From: CAZRCG01 sp964598565
Lineage (GTDB): Bacteria > Bdellovibrionota > UBA2394
Reading direction: 5' to 3'
Length of the DNA stretch: 64,000 nt
NCBI GenBank assembly: GCA_964598565.1
Contig: CAZRCG010000007.1
Coordinates: 62,001 to 126,000 of the forward strand
Within the stretch, counting starts at the first letter, position 1, and every line of letters begins with the position of its first letter. Positions 33,798 through 43,148 of the stretch are shown in pieces. The notes beneath the pieces were generated by a model. That model searched no databases, was not told the origin of the DNA, and saw only the letters and a program-made list of their open reading frames with translations. Made by a program: the position numbers and the translations under genes.

Positions 33798-34334
33798 GTG
33801 TCAGGTTTTTTGATAGGTCAAACACGTCGAGGTCGTCGTCGGCAAGCCCGTGAGATGGCCTTGGCCTATCTGTTTCAGTACGATTTCGACCTAAAACCAA
33901 CGACCCAAGACCTGGTTCGATTCTTCTTTCATTTTGAAGCTCCTGTAGAGATTCGAGAGTTTGCTCAGGCCCTTATTGAAGGGGCGCTAACTCATCGCAC
34001 AGACTTAGACGCCGCCATAGAAGAGGCGTCGGATAACTGGAAAATTTATCGGATGGATGCCATTGATCGCAATATTCTGAGGCTTGGGGCCTTTGAGCTA
34101 AAGCTGGAGCCAGGCACAGATATGCCCGTGATTATTGATGAGGCGGTGGAGTTGGCGCAGCGCTTTGGCGGTACTCAGTCGGCCTCTTTCGTCAATGGCA
34201 TTCTTGATCGGCTGGCTGCAAAATGGAGGCCAGAGGCCGTCAAGTCGTCGGTCAAGGCATCGTCATCGAATGAGGGTTCGAGTTTCACAGAACTCGCGAA
34301 GGGCGAAGAGCGGACCCTCGCGGCCGATGCCTGA
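33798..34334 (+). CDS. nusB: Transcription antitermination factor NusB
   Basis: 178 residues from GTG 33798. The RNA-binding start is RRGRRRQAREMALAYLFQYD, followed by the helical bundle with NWKIYRMDAIDRNILRLGAFEL, MPVIIDEAVELAQRFGG and ASFVNGILDRLA, the NusB signature. It acts with NusE in rRNA antitermination. A Ser/Glu-rich tail of ~30 residues (KSSVKASSSNEG ...) extends past the usual end and overlaps, antisense, 72 bases of the aldehyde dehydrogenase gene. Confidence 0.93.
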   Translation: MSGFLIGQTRRGRRRQAREMALAYLFQYDFDLKPTTQDLVRFFFHFEAPVEIREFAQALIEGALTHRTDLDAAIEEASDNWKIYRMDAIDRNILRLGAFELKLEPGTDMPVIIDEAVELAQRFGGTQSASFVNGILDRLAAKWRPEAVKSSVKASSSNEGSSFTELAKGEERTLAADA

Positions 34335-35591
34335 GTCCTTCACTCCGCCGTAGGGAATTTGATCGAATCGCACCGTAGGAACTTCGTCGATAAGCAGACC
34401 TCCCAATTCCCACGTTTTAAAATAAAGTTGAATGCGATCTTCATCGAAAGTGAAGAGGCCGCCTTGAATTCCAAATCGTGATGCGTTGAGAGTTTCGAGG
34501 AGCTCCCGGTCGTCGTGATAGGGCTCGAGAAGTGCCACCGGGCCAAAGGCTTCTTCATTCCAAAGTCTTGACGTTTTGGGAGTCTTCTCGAGAAGAACGG
34601 GCGTGATAATCGTGTCGGCGGCTTGAAACGGTGTGAGACACTCAGCGCCTGCATCAAGAGCTTCACCGATCCATTCTAAAATTCGCTGTGATGATTTGGG
34701 GTCGATCACAGGGCCCACGATTACAGAGGGGTCCTCAGGCTCACCGACAGGTAGTTCAGAGATTTCATGGAGCAGCGCTGCTTTGAAATCTTCGTAGATA
34801 GAATCATGAACATAAATTTTCTGAACGGAGATACACGTTTGTCCGGCATAGGCATAGGCGCCAAAAGCAATTCGTGACGCCGCTCGTTTAATATTCGCGT
34901 CAGAAGCGACGATCACGGCGGCCGTTCCACCAAGTTCCAGTAAAACTTTTTTCGTGAAGGCGAGTTTCTTCAAATTCCAACCGACTGACGTCGAGCCCGT
35001 AAAGGATAATATGCCATAGCGCGGGTCGTTGAGAAATGGTTCCAGTCTCTTAGGTTCGATGAGCTCTACTTGGAGAGCGTCTTTAATTGGGGCACTATGC
35101 TCCTGACACGCGGTATCATAAATATGTTTCAATTGAAGGACGACAGATGGCGTTTGGGGCGCTGGCTTCACCAGAACCGACGTACCTGCGGCAATAGCAG
35201 GAGCTACTTTATGGGCTACGAGATTGAGAGGAAAGTTAAAGGGAGTAATGGCAACTACGGGGCCTCGAGGAACAAGCCGCACCTCAAAGGAGCTTAGTTC
35301 AGTGGTTCCAGTTCCGAGTTTATAATGCTCAGGATCTAGAAGAGCAATCGCTCGTGCCGCCCATCGAAAGGTAAGAGCCGCACGCTCTACTTCGTGAACG
35401 GCAAGTTGGATGGGTTTGCGAGCTTCTCGAACGATGAAATCGGCGAGCGAAGCTTTCTGCGATACGATTTGATCGGCCACCGCATGTAAAATCTTTTCTC
35501 GCGTTTGAGGGCTTGTCGCCTGCATAGCGGCATGACTACACATCATCTTCGAGAAGACTGCATCAATGTCATCGTGTGTTGTAGGCGTCAT
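34263..35591 (-). CDS. NAD(P)-dependent aldehyde dehydrogenase
   Basis: 442 residues of the ALDH superfamily. The catalytic Cys253 is in YAGQTCISVQKI, the general base Glu219 in LLELGGTAAVIV, and the cofactor loop in FTGSTSVGWN. The N-terminal start MTPTTHDDIDAVFS has the first helix shortened, and the C-terminus ends with GGVKDSGIGREG. The substrate cannot be deduced; the closest resemblance is to lactaldehyde/succinate-semialdehyde-type enzymes. It is convergent with nusB, and the last 72 bases of each overlap. Confidence 0.88.
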   Translation of the reverse strand: MTPTTHDDIDAVFSKMMCSHAAMQATSPQTREKILHAVADQIVSQKASLADFIVREARKPIQLAVHEVERAALTFRWAARAIALLDPEHYKLGTGTTELSSFEVRLVPRGPVVAITPFNFPLNLVAHKVAPAIAAGTSVLVKPAPQTPSVVLQLKHIYDTACQEHSAPIKDALQVELIEPKRLEPFLNDPRYGILSFTGSTSVGWNLKKLAFTKKVLLELGGTAAVIVASDANIKRAASRIAFGAYAYAGQTCISVQKIYVHDSIYEDFKAALLHEISELPVGEPEDPSVIVGPVIDPKSSQRILEWIGEALDAGAECLTPFQAADTIITPVLLEKTPKTSRLWNEEAFGPVALLEPYHDDRELLETLNASRFGIQGGLFTFDEDRIQLYFKTWELGGLLIDEVPTVRFDQIPYGGVKDSGIGREGPLFALREFCETRTLIR

Positions 35592-35720
35592 TCATTTAGG
35601 CTGCACTGCTTTCATCAAGAATCCAACACATGAATGTCAAAGGTTTGTCGAAAAGCTTGTTATGCTTGGGCGTCACATTGGGATAGTGCTCCATTCCTAA
35701 AGCACTCTAAAGACAGACAT

Positions 35721-35762
35721 TTTTGCCGAGATCAATTTTGCCGACCTTGGCATCACCCTTGC
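35721..35762 (+). promoter_or_regulatory. Candidate sigma-54 promoter with TTTTGCCGA repeats
   Basis: TGGCATCACCCTTGCTT (35748-35764) matches the -24/-12 pattern TGGCACG-N4-TTGC with two mismatches and correct spacing. Just upstream TTTTGCCGA occurs twice with a 15-base period (35721-35729 and 35736-35744). The difficulty is that the predicted start (about 35773) leaves almost no leader before ATG 35778, and the Shine-Dalgarno would be upstream of it. Confidence 0.35.
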
Positions 35763-35777
35763 TTAAGGAAGCTACGG

Positions 35778-38018
35778 ATGTTTGTTTCGTTGGTCATTTC
35801 GATGCCTCTTTTTCTGGCTTCGTCGGAGCGTTCGCCGTCTTCGCGTCAGTCCACTCGTGCGTCATCTACATCAAAGGTGACGCTCAGCGGACAACGATTG
35901 AAATGGCTGTCTGAACTCCGAGAGCCTAACTTAGGTGATTTAATTGGAACTCCTCAGATTCAACTTCCTGAGCTTTTTCTTATTGCAGACGAATGGCCGA
36001 AAGATCTGAAGGCGCACGAATCGTTTAAGAGTATCGAGGAGCTCTTTGAGCTTCTTAAAGAGAAGCAGTTTGAAAAGGCGTATGTTCAATCCGATCGCTT
36101 GCTGTCGAAAATTGGACAATCCAATCAAAAAGAATGGCTAACTCTTCTTAAGGCCGATATTTACTTTCAACAGCAGAGTCTTCGAGAGAAGCCCCAGTGG
36201 TCTCTGATGCTGCAAGAGTACCAGGATTTTGCGAGAAATTATCCTTTAAACTCCGAGATGCCCCGAGTTCTTTACCAGACAGCTTTGGTTCAATTGAAAA
36301 TGGGATTCTCTAAAGATGTCGAAGAAACAGTGAACCGAGCGCTTCGAGATTTTCCGGCGACACGATTTGAGCCCTACTATCGACTGCTTCTGGGGGAGCA
36401 AGCATTTATAGCGAAGGATTATCGCACGGCCAATTTCGAGTTCTCCTTTGTGATTCAGAAGTTTCCTAACCATTCAACTTCGCTCGACTCTGCCTTTCGA
36501 AAGGCGTTGATTATCTTTAGAGAGCGTCGATTCCCCGAAGCTCTGCAAGTGTATGAAGATCTCGCTCGTTTGCACTCTGATCAATATGAGAGACTTCGAA
36601 AAGGTCGAGCCTCTCAGACCCAAGACAAATATCTTGATCGATTATTTTACGCTGAAGCTCAATATCAAAATTTTAGATACAAAGAAGCAGCACGACTTTT
36701 TCAGGATCTAGCCAATATTTTTCCGAGCTCTGATGAGTCACCCCTTCTGTTACTTCGTCTAGCCGATACATATCTTCGACGTAATAAAGTAAATGCCGCA
36801 CTCTCGCTTTATAAAGATGTCCTTGATCGCTACTCTCAATCGGCGACAAGCACGATACTCGCGCATTTGAGACTGGCAGATGCCTACTTTCTGACAGACG
36901 CCTTTCGTTCGCAGAGCTTCTCAGAAGATCATTATATGAAAGCCTACGAGGTTGCTACGCAAGCCAAGAACGATAGCTTGGCTTCATTGGCGCTCGCTAA
37001 GCTTGGAGCCTTTCATTTCTTTCAGAAAACCTATCCTAAGGCTCAGGCAGTCTTTCGTCTTTATAGAAAAGATTTCAAAGAGAGTGAAAATCATGACTGG
37101 GTGAACCGTCACTTTGCAAAAACTATTGAAATTGAGATTTTTGATTATTATCAACGTGAAGATTATTTGGCCGCACTTTCCACGTATCTTAGTCTAGAAA
37201 GAGACGATCCTGATTTTCTCAAAGATACGTCGGTTCTTCTTAATCTAGCGAATTCTGCAAGACGACTCGGCTTGTTAGATAAAGCAACGAGCATTCTAAA
37301 TCGAATCGTTTACTTAGATAAGACGACTTCTGGGCGACAAGAGGCCCTGCTCGAGCTTGTGGATCTTACGATCGTCAAAGGCGAACTTAGAAAGGCCAGC
37401 GAGAGGCTGCGACGATTCCGGTTTGCGTATCCGAAGAGTCGCTATGAGTCTCGTGTGGACGAGCTTTGGGGGGATTTGTATGCAAGGTTGAAGAACCGAG
37501 AGGGTGCTATTGGTCATTATCAGGCAGCCTTAAAAACAGCTAAGAAGTCAGAGAGTGACTCGTTTGATAAACGGTTCATTCGCTTAAGACTCGCGGAGCT
37601 TTATCAAGAAGAAAAATTGCCTCTCAGAGCCATCGAAGAGTTGAACGCGTACTTGAACATTGTGAGAGAAAAAAAGAAGAATCCGCTGTCTCCAGGCAAT
37701 CTTTTAAAAAAAGATGACTATCTCTATCGGGCCGCTCGCTATCGAATCGCCGATATGCATTTTAATATGGGCGACTATGTTCGCGCTTTAGAGAGTTATT
37801 CTAAAGTGGTTGAAGAGATAAAAGATGAGCCGTTTCAATCTCACGCGCTCTATCGAATGGGAGAGTGCTATCTTGCACTCGACGATCGCGAAGCCGCTAT
37901 CAAAGTTTTTCAGACATTGGTTAAGAAAGAGACCCCGTCCATTTGGACCGTGGCCGCTAAGAGTTTCATAGAAACTGTGTCGATGGAGGTTAAATATGGG
38001 ATCCGAATCATCAACTAG
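35778..38018 (+). CDS. Exported tetratricopeptide-repeat protein heading the flagellar regulatory genes
   Basis: 746 residues from ATG 35778, with AAGGAA before it and a signal-like start (MFVSLVISMPLFLASS). Most of the chain consists of degenerate TPR units of 34-38 residues, such as YRTANFEFSFVIQKFPNHS, KEAARLFQDLANIFPSSDES, KVNAALSLYKDVLDRYSQS and YVRALESYSKVVEEIKDEP. Such proteins often tie periplasmic assembly to signalling. The histidine-kinase gene overlaps its end by 23 bases, so it is the first gene of the regulatory-flagellar operon. A longer frame opening at 35634 would cover the promoter-like site and is rejected. Confidence 0.75.
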   Translation: MFVSLVISMPLFLASSERSPSSRQSTRASSTSKVTLSGQRLKWLSELREPNLGDLIGTPQIQLPELFLIADEWPKDLKAHESFKSIEELFELLKEKQFEKAYVQSDRLLSKIGQSNQKEWLTLLKADIYFQQQSLREKPQWSLMLQEYQDFARNYPLNSEMPRVLYQTALVQLKMGFSKDVEETVNRALRDFPATRFEPYYRLLLGEQAFIAKDYRTANFEFSFVIQKFPNHSTSLDSAFRKALIIFRERRFPEALQVYEDLARLHSDQYERLRKGRASQTQDKYLDRLFYAEAQYQNFRYKEAARLFQDLANIFPSSDESPLLLLRLADTYLRRNKVNAALSLYKDVLDRYSQSATSTILAHLRLADAYFLTDAFRSQSFSEDHYMKAYEVATQAKNDSLASLALAKLGAFHFFQKTYPKAQAVFRLYRKDFKESENHDWVNRHFAKTIEIEIFDYYQREDYLAALSTYLSLERDDPDFLKDTSVLLNLANSARRLGLLDKATSILNRIVYLDKTTSGRQEALLELVDLTIVKGELRKASERLRRFRFAYPKSRYESRVDELWGDLYARLKNREGAIGHYQAALKTAKKSESDSFDKRFIRLRLAELYQEEKLPLRAIEELNAYLNIVREKKKNPLSPGNLLKKDDYLYRAARYRIADMHFNMGDYVRALESYSKVVEEIKDEPFQSHALYRMGECYLALDDREAAIKVFQTLVKKETPSIWTVAAKSFIETVSMEVKYGIRIIN

Positions 38019-38766
38019 TCGAGCCAAAGGCCTTAAGACGAAGGGGTCGAAAGCTTCGGCTGTGCTCAATACCTTAAACCAGTCTACGACCAACTTTGAG
38101 AGTTCTCTGGTGACCTCGACGTTGGCGCATGAGATTCGTAATCCCTTGCAGACCATGAAAATTCATCTCGATATCGCAGAGAAGAAGGGATTAAGCCCAG
38201 ACTCAATCAGCGCTCTAAAAGATCAAATGTCTCGCCTCGAAGGCGTCGTCAGTAAAATTCAAAAACTGAGCGATCGTATTACGGCCCATGTTAAGCGAGA
38301 CAATATTCATGAAGCTATTGAATCGACGCTTGCCTCGATGCGATTTTGGTTATCAGCATCGGGCATTGAAGTTAAAACACACTGCGATTGGGAGGGTAAC
38401 GCACTTTGCGTCTTCGATAGAGATCTCATTGAACAAGTGCTTCTGAATCTTTACATGAATTCTATTCAAGCCATGCCCGCGGGCGGAGTACTCTGCGTCT
38501 ATGTACGAGAAGAGCTTGACCATGCTGCGATCGAGGTGAGTGATAGTGGCCCCGGTATTAACGCGGATCTTCTGGCAAAAATAGGAACACCATTCTTTAC
38601 GACAAAACCTCAAGGTAACGGACTAGGAGTTGCCTTCTGTAAAACCGTAGCGACATTGCACGGAGGTTCCTTAGAGATCCAGTCGGCACCAGGACAGGGT
38701 ACCACAGTGACGCTTAGAATTTTAAAAGATCACCAAACGTCTGAGGAGTTTCATAATGTCCATTGA
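37996..38766 (+). CDS. Soluble histidine kinase, probable partner of the sigma-54 activator
   Basis: 256 residues with no membrane segment and no sensor domain beyond ~35 N-terminal residues. The H-box is TLAHEIRNPLQTMKIHLD (His near 45). N-box LLNLYMNSIQAMPAGG, G1 DSGPGI and G2 GNGLGVAFCK follow in the HATPase part. This is the FleS/FlrB-like cytoplasmic type. The next gene encodes the response regulator, overlapping by 11 bases, so the pair is a two-component system. The signal is likely an assembly state of the basal body. Confidence 0.88.
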   Translation: MGSESSTSRAKGLKTKGSKASAVLNTLNQSTTNFESSLVTSTLAHEIRNPLQTMKIHLDIAEKKGLSPDSISALKDQMSRLEGVVSKIQKLSDRITAHVKRDNIHEAIESTLASMRFWLSASGIEVKTHCDWEGNALCVFDRDLIEQVLLNLYMNSIQAMPAGGVLCVYVREELDHAAIEVSDSGPGINADLLAKIGTPFFTTKPQGNGLGVAFCKTVATLHGGSLEIQSAPGQGTTVTLRILKDHQTSEEFHNVH

Positions 38767-40261
38767 GCCAGTCAGAAGAATTCTCATCATCGATGATGAA
38801 GCATCTATTCGTAGCGCTTTATCGGCGGCACTTACCGATTTGGGTTATTCAATCGTTATTGCCGAAAGTGGAGAACGAGGAATTCATTGTTTCAGAACTG
38901 AAGGACTCTTTGATGCGGTTCTCACGGACTTTCGAATGCCGGGCATGAGTGGTTTTGATGTTTTGAATGAAATTAGAAAAAGCTCTACTAAGCTGCCGGT
39001 GATCTTGATGACGGGCCATGGAAGTGTTCATCACGCTGTTCAGGCAATTCAAGAGGGAGCAACCGACTATCTCTGCAAGCCCTTTTCTGTAGCCGATATC
39101 GACAGAGTTCTCCGAAAAGTGTTTCCAGAAACTGTGAACCGATCGAATGAAAAGTTTCTTACGCAAGATCCAAAAGTGATTATGATTCTTCGTAAAGCCG
39201 AGAGAGTCGCAAAAAGCGACACCCCCATACTCATTGAGGGTCCCTCAGGAACTGGTAAAGAGTTGCTGGCAAGACGAATCCACGAATGGAGTAGTCGGTC
39301 AAAGAAGCCATGGGTGGCAGTTAACTGTGCGGCTCTGCCATCAGGTCTTTTAGAAAGCGAGCTTTTTGGTTTTGAAAAGGGGGCTTTTACCGGAGCCGTA
39401 GATCGAAAAATTGGAAAGTTTGAGGTCGCCGATGGCGGCACATTACTGCTGGATGAAATAGGGGAGTTGGATCCTCTTTTACAGGCTAAGCTATTACGAG
39501 TATTGCAGGAAGGTGAGCTAGATCGTTTGGGTGGCAAAAAGCCGGTCAAGGTTAACGTAAGAATCATTGCAACTACCAATCGAAATCTGGCTCGACTGGT
39601 TCAAGAAGATCGTTTTCGCGAAGATCTTTTTTATCGACTCTACGGAGTGCGCTTCGAACTACCCGCGCTGCGAGAGCGTCCGCATGATATTGAAGTGATT
39701 GCGAGTGAGTTTCTCGCTAGGCAATCTGAGAAGCTTGAGAAGACTTTACAGTTCGCTCCTGGTGTGGCGGCCTTTCTCAAGTCTCAAAGCTGGCCAGGTA
39801 ACATACGCGAACTCGAGAGAGCGATCGAGCGTGCCGCGATTTTGGCAGAAGGCTCACTAGTGGCTCTCGAAGATTTTGAGCTGGTAGCACAGCCTTTACC
39901 GACAGAGCGAGGGAGTTTGGCGTGGACTCGATCGATTCTCGAATCTTCTACACCAAGTGCTCAAGTCGCAACGTCCAAACCCATAAAAGAAATGGAGCGA
40001 GAAACAATTCTTCAGTCCTTAGAGGCGCATGGGGGCAATCGAACTCATACCGCAAAGTCTTTAGGAATGAGCCTTAGAACATTGCGACATAAGTTAAAGC
40101 AGTATCGTGAAGGTGGTTTCGATACTCGGCAAAGTAGGCAAGATAAGCTCGGCAAGAAAGTTCTAGAGTCTTGTTCGGATGCGGTGCTATCGCCCTTTTT
40201 GAAGCCTCCTCACCATGGCGACATTCTTGCACACAATTCTAGTGGAGAAAAAGTTTCATGA
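38756..40261 (+). CDS. Sigma-54-dependent flagellar response regulator (FlbD/FleR-like)
   Basis: 501 residues. Receiver domain 1-120 with Asp58 in LTDFRMPGMSG. AAA+ domain with Walker A EGPSGTGKELLARR, the sigma-54 contact loop GAFTGA in FEKGAFTGAVDRKIG, Walker B LLLDEIGEL and the R-finger in DRFREDLFYRL. The C-terminus holds a Fis-type helix-turn-helix (NRTHTAKSLGMSLRTLRHKLKQ), followed by a ~45-residue tail. It should activate sigma-54 promoters of flagellar genes. flgB overlaps its end (ATGA), so the regulator is in the same operon as the structural genes it probably controls. Confidence 0.93.
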   Translation: MSIEPVRRILIIDDEASIRSALSAALTDLGYSIVIAESGERGIHCFRTEGLFDAVLTDFRMPGMSGFDVLNEIRKSSTKLPVILMTGHGSVHHAVQAIQEGATDYLCKPFSVADIDRVLRKVFPETVNRSNEKFLTQDPKVIMILRKAERVAKSDTPILIEGPSGTGKELLARRIHEWSSRSKKPWVAVNCAALPSGLLESELFGFEKGAFTGAVDRKIGKFEVADGGTLLLDEIGELDPLLQAKLLRVLQEGELDRLGGKKPVKVNVRIIATTNRNLARLVQEDRFREDLFYRLYGVRFELPALRERPHDIEVIASEFLARQSEKLEKTLQFAPGVAAFLKSQSWPGNIRELERAIERAAILAEGSLVALEDFELVAQPLPTERGSLAWTRSILESSTPSAQVATSKPIKEMERETILQSLEAHGGNRTHTAKSLGMSLRTLRHKLKQYREGGFDTRQSRQDKLGKKVLESCSDAVLSPFLKPPHHGDILAHNSSGEKVS

Positions 40262-40611
40262 ACCCAATGGATCTACATCTACAAGTTCTTGCGAAGTCTC
40301 TGACGATGCGTTTGCAGCGCCATGGTGTTATTGCAGGTAATATTGCCAATGCCGACACGCCTGGCTTTAGACCTCAGGCAGTAGCGTTTGAAGAAGCGTT
40401 GCAAAAAGCCAGCGCCAAAAGCTCCACGAAAGAGGTGGCAAACTTAATGGCCAAAGTGGAAACGGCGGATGATGGTCAACCTAGAGCCGATGGCAATACG
40501 GTAAGTCTTGACCGTCAAATGGCGAATCTTTCACAAAACGCCATTGTTTACAATGCGACGGCAGAGATGATTGCTCGCAAATTTCGGATGATTAAATCGG
40601 TGATTGCTTAA
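40258..40611 (+). CDS. flgB: Flagellar basal-body rod protein FlgB
   Basis: 117 residues, a proximal rod component. The conserved rod/hook N-terminus is GVIAGNIANADTPGFRPQ, and the C-terminal helix is NAIVYNATAEMIARKFRMIKSVI. Its ATG overlaps the stop of the sigma-54 activator gene, and flgC follows after 19 bases. Confidence 0.96.
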   Translation: MNPMDLHLQVLAKSLTMRLQRHGVIAGNIANADTPGFRPQAVAFEEALQKASAKSSTKEVANLMAKVETADDGQPRADGNTVSLDRQMANLSQNAIVYNATAEMIARKFRMIKSVIA

Positions 40612-40630
40612 CGGAAGGAGGTACTGAGGT

Positions 40631-41068
40631 ATGGATTTACTAACAGCGTTGAAAATCTCAGCTTCTGGTTTGGCGGCACAGCGAACTCGCCTCAATATTC
40701 TTTCATCTAATCTAGCCAATGCGAATTCGACTCGTAGTGCCGATGGCACTGGACCTTTTAAAAGAAAAGACCCTGTATTTGAAGAGGTTAAAGCAGACAG
40801 TTTCGAGAAGCACCTCGATAAAATTTCGAAAGAATTCTCGGGAGTGAAAGTCAGTGAAGTTCGTGAAGATATGCGACCAGGCGAACGGGTCTACGATCCT
40901 AGTCATCCCGATGCGGATGGGGATGGCTATGTGACCATGTCGAACGTGAATGTCGTCACTGAGCTGACCGATATCATGTCTACGTCTCGAGCCTATGAGG
41001 CCAATATTACCGCCATGCGAGCCGCTAAAGAGATGATCAATTCTGCTATGCAGATTGGAAGGGGATAA
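40631..41068 (+). CDS. flgC: Flagellar basal-body rod protein FlgC
   Basis: 145 residues. The start LKISASGLAAQRTRLNILSS with NLANANSTRS and the C-terminal VNVVTELTDIMSTSRAYEAN are the FlgC signature. AAGGAGG precedes ATG 40631. It builds the proximal rod with FlgB and FlgF, and fliE follows after three bases. Confidence 0.96.
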   Translation: MDLLTALKISASGLAAQRTRLNILSSNLANANSTRSADGTGPFKRKDPVFEEVKADSFEKHLDKISKEFSGVKVSEVREDMRPGERVYDPSHPDADGDGYVTMSNVNVVTELTDIMSTSRAYEANITAMRAAKEMINSAMQIGRG

Positions 41069-41071
41069 TCG

Positions 41072-41386
41072 ATGAAGATTGATCGTTTTGTTTCTAGTTT
41101 GCCCTCGGTGGATCTGTCGCCGGAGTTGAAAAACAAAGTTAAGGTTGGCGGTGCCCAGGAGAGCTCGACAGATTTTGGTGATTTGCTCGTCAATAAAATT
41201 GGTGAGACCGATCAATTGCAGAAGGCGGCGGAAGCTGCAACTGAAGACTTGGCCACGGGTAAGACGAGAAATATTCATGAAGCGATTCTTGCCATGGAAA
41301 TGGCGGATACGTCGTTAAGACTAATGGTGACGGTAAGAAATAAGGCCATTGAGGCATATCAAGAAATCATGAGGATGCCTGTTTAA
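41072..41386 (+). CDS. fliE: Flagellar hook-basal body protein FliE
   Basis: 104 residues. The C-terminal part DLATGKTRNIHEAILAMEMA, then DTSLRLMVTVRNKAIEAYQEIMRMPV, is the diagnostic FliE helix that joins the MS ring to the rod. It lies between flgC and fliF in the common flgBC-fliE-fliF order. Confidence 0.95.
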   Translation: MKIDRFVSSLPSVDLSPELKNKVKVGGAQESSTDFGDLLVNKIGETDQLQKAAEAATEDLATGKTRNIHEAILAMEMADTSLRLMVTVRNKAIEAYQEIMRMPV

Positions 41387-41408
41387 GATTGTGGGGGATT
41401 AATAGGAA

Positions 41409-43145
41409 ATGGAATTCCTTCTAAACTTTTCATCTTGGTATAAGACGCTTCCGGCAAGTGGCAAGGCGAGCCTTATGTTGGTCGTGGTTGGTGTAGTCAT
41501 CGCGAGCTTCTTGCTTAAATCGCACTACGATACGGCGGGCTATCAGTACTTGTTTACGAATCTAAGTATTACAGACTCTAACGCTATTGCCTCGAAACTT
41601 CAGTCGATGAACGTTAATCCTCAAATGAAGGGTGATGCAATTCTAGTTCCGGGCAATCGAGTGTTAGAGCTTCGAAATATGCTTGCGGAAGATGGATTAC
41701 CTGCGGGCGGAGGCATAGGTTTTGAGATCTTCGACAAGAAAAATTTCGGTGAGACAGAGTTTCAGCAGCGCGTAAACTATATTCGAGCTATTCAAGGCGA
41801 ACTAGCGCGTACAATGCAGGCGATTGATGGTGTCGAAAAAGCGCGTGTGCATATTGTTGTTCCGGAAAAAACTCTATTTGCTGAAGATCAAAAATCACCG
41901 ACGGCATCCGTGGCATTAACCTTGTACAAAGGTAGAAAAATTAGTGAAGCCCAGATCTCGGGCATTGTTCATTTGATGCAAACCAGCGTCGAAGGTCTTA
42001 CAGATGCCGGCATTAATATCATCGATCAAAATGGGAATGTTCTCTTTAAATCAAACTCCGATTCTAAGGGGGTTGCTTCTTCGAAGCATCTGGAGATGCA
42101 ATCTACCGTAGAGCGACGACTAGAGTCGGGTGTGCGCGAAATGCTCGAGCGAGTCGTAGGTTCTGCGGGAGTTTCAGTGCGAGTGTCTGCCAGCCTATCG
42201 TTTCAGCAGATTGAGAAAATGGTGGAAGCCATTGATCCAGAAAGTCGTGTGGCCATGTCAGAGCAGATAACGACAGAGACGTCGGCTGGCTCAAGTGGAA
42301 CAGCCGGGGGCGTTCCTGGTGCGGCATCGAATGTGCCAGGCGGTTCCGGGGCGGGTGCAGCAGGTGGTCGATCTGAAAACTCAAAGAAAGTTGAAACCAC
42401 AGCGACTTATGCCGTTACTAAGACAACGCAAAAAATAGTTGAGCCTTACGGTATGATTCAGAAGTTATCAGTCGCAGTACTCGTCGATGGCACTTATCAA
42501 ACGGCTGAGGATGGTACGACAACCTATCAACCCAGACCTGCGGAAGAAATTACAAGACTTGAAGAGCTCGTGAGAAAGGCTATTGGCTTTAATCAGCAGC
42601 GAGGTGACGAAGTTAAGATTGAGAATTTTCAATTTCAGAAGGTAGATGCAACCGATATCGCCCAAGATGCGTATGTTCAATCAACGGATTCGGCTCGTTG
42701 GAAGATGTTTCTTATAGATAACGGCACTCTTCTTGGGGTTGTTCTGATCGCCGGGATTATTTTCTTCATGTTGGTGAAATTGGTTAACTCGTATGCCCCT
42801 CCCATCAATGTGGCCTACGCGAATATCATCGGGCAGCAGGCCGCGCAAGTGGCACAAGCTCTTCCACCTGCAGCTCAAGTGAATATCGTTCAACGAAATG
42901 ATAATGCAGTTGCTCAAAAGCAAGAGCAGTTGGCGAAGCAGCTGCCCGAGACTAGTGTGCAGCGAAAAGAACAGAGTCCCCAGATTAATTTCGTAGAGTC
43001 GAATGCCTCTATTACTATCGAAGCCCCTATGACGTCGGAAGAAAAATTGCGACTGCAAGCAGCTAAAATGCAGGTGGAAGCTGTTGTCAGGGCTGATGTG
43101 AATGATGGTGTTGGTGTCATTCGAGAATGGTTGTCGGAGGGATAA
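41409..43145 (+). CDS. fliF: Flagellar MS-ring protein FliF
   Basis: 578 residues. A first membrane helix lies near 20-38 (ASLMLVVVGVVIASFLL). The ring-building modules carry AEDGLPAGGGIGFEIFDK, ARTMQAIDGVEKARVHIVVPE and SVEGLTDAGINIIDQNG. A Gly/Ser/Ala-rich linker (residues 300-325) follows, then a second membrane helix near 435-455 (LLGVVLIAGIIFFMLVKLV) and the FliG-binding C-terminus VEAVVRADVNDGVGVIREWL. It forms the ring on which the C-ring and export gate assemble. Confidence 0.96.
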   Translation: MEFLLNFSSWYKTLPASGKASLMLVVVGVVIASFLLKSHYDTAGYQYLFTNLSITDSNAIASKLQSMNVNPQMKGDAILVPGNRVLELRNMLAEDGLPAGGGIGFEIFDKKNFGETEFQQRVNYIRAIQGELARTMQAIDGVEKARVHIVVPEKTLFAEDQKSPTASVALTLYKGRKISEAQISGIVHLMQTSVEGLTDAGINIIDQNGNVLFKSNSDSKGVASSKHLEMQSTVERRLESGVREMLERVVGSAGVSVRVSASLSFQQIEKMVEAIDPESRVAMSEQITTETSAGSSGTAGGVPGAASNVPGGSGAGAAGGRSENSKKVETTATYAVTKTTQKIVEPYGMIQKLSVAVLVDGTYQTAEDGTTTYQPRPAEEITRLEELVRKAIGFNQQRGDEVKIENFQFQKVDATDIAQDAYVQSTDSARWKMFLIDNGTLLGVVLIAGIIFFMLVKLVNSYAPPINVAYANIIGQQAAQVAQALPPAAQVNIVQRNDNAVAQKQEQLAKQLPETSVQRKEQSPQINFVESNASITIEAPMTSEEKLRLQAAKMQVEAVVRADVNDGVGVIREWLSEG

Positions 43146-43148
43146 CAC

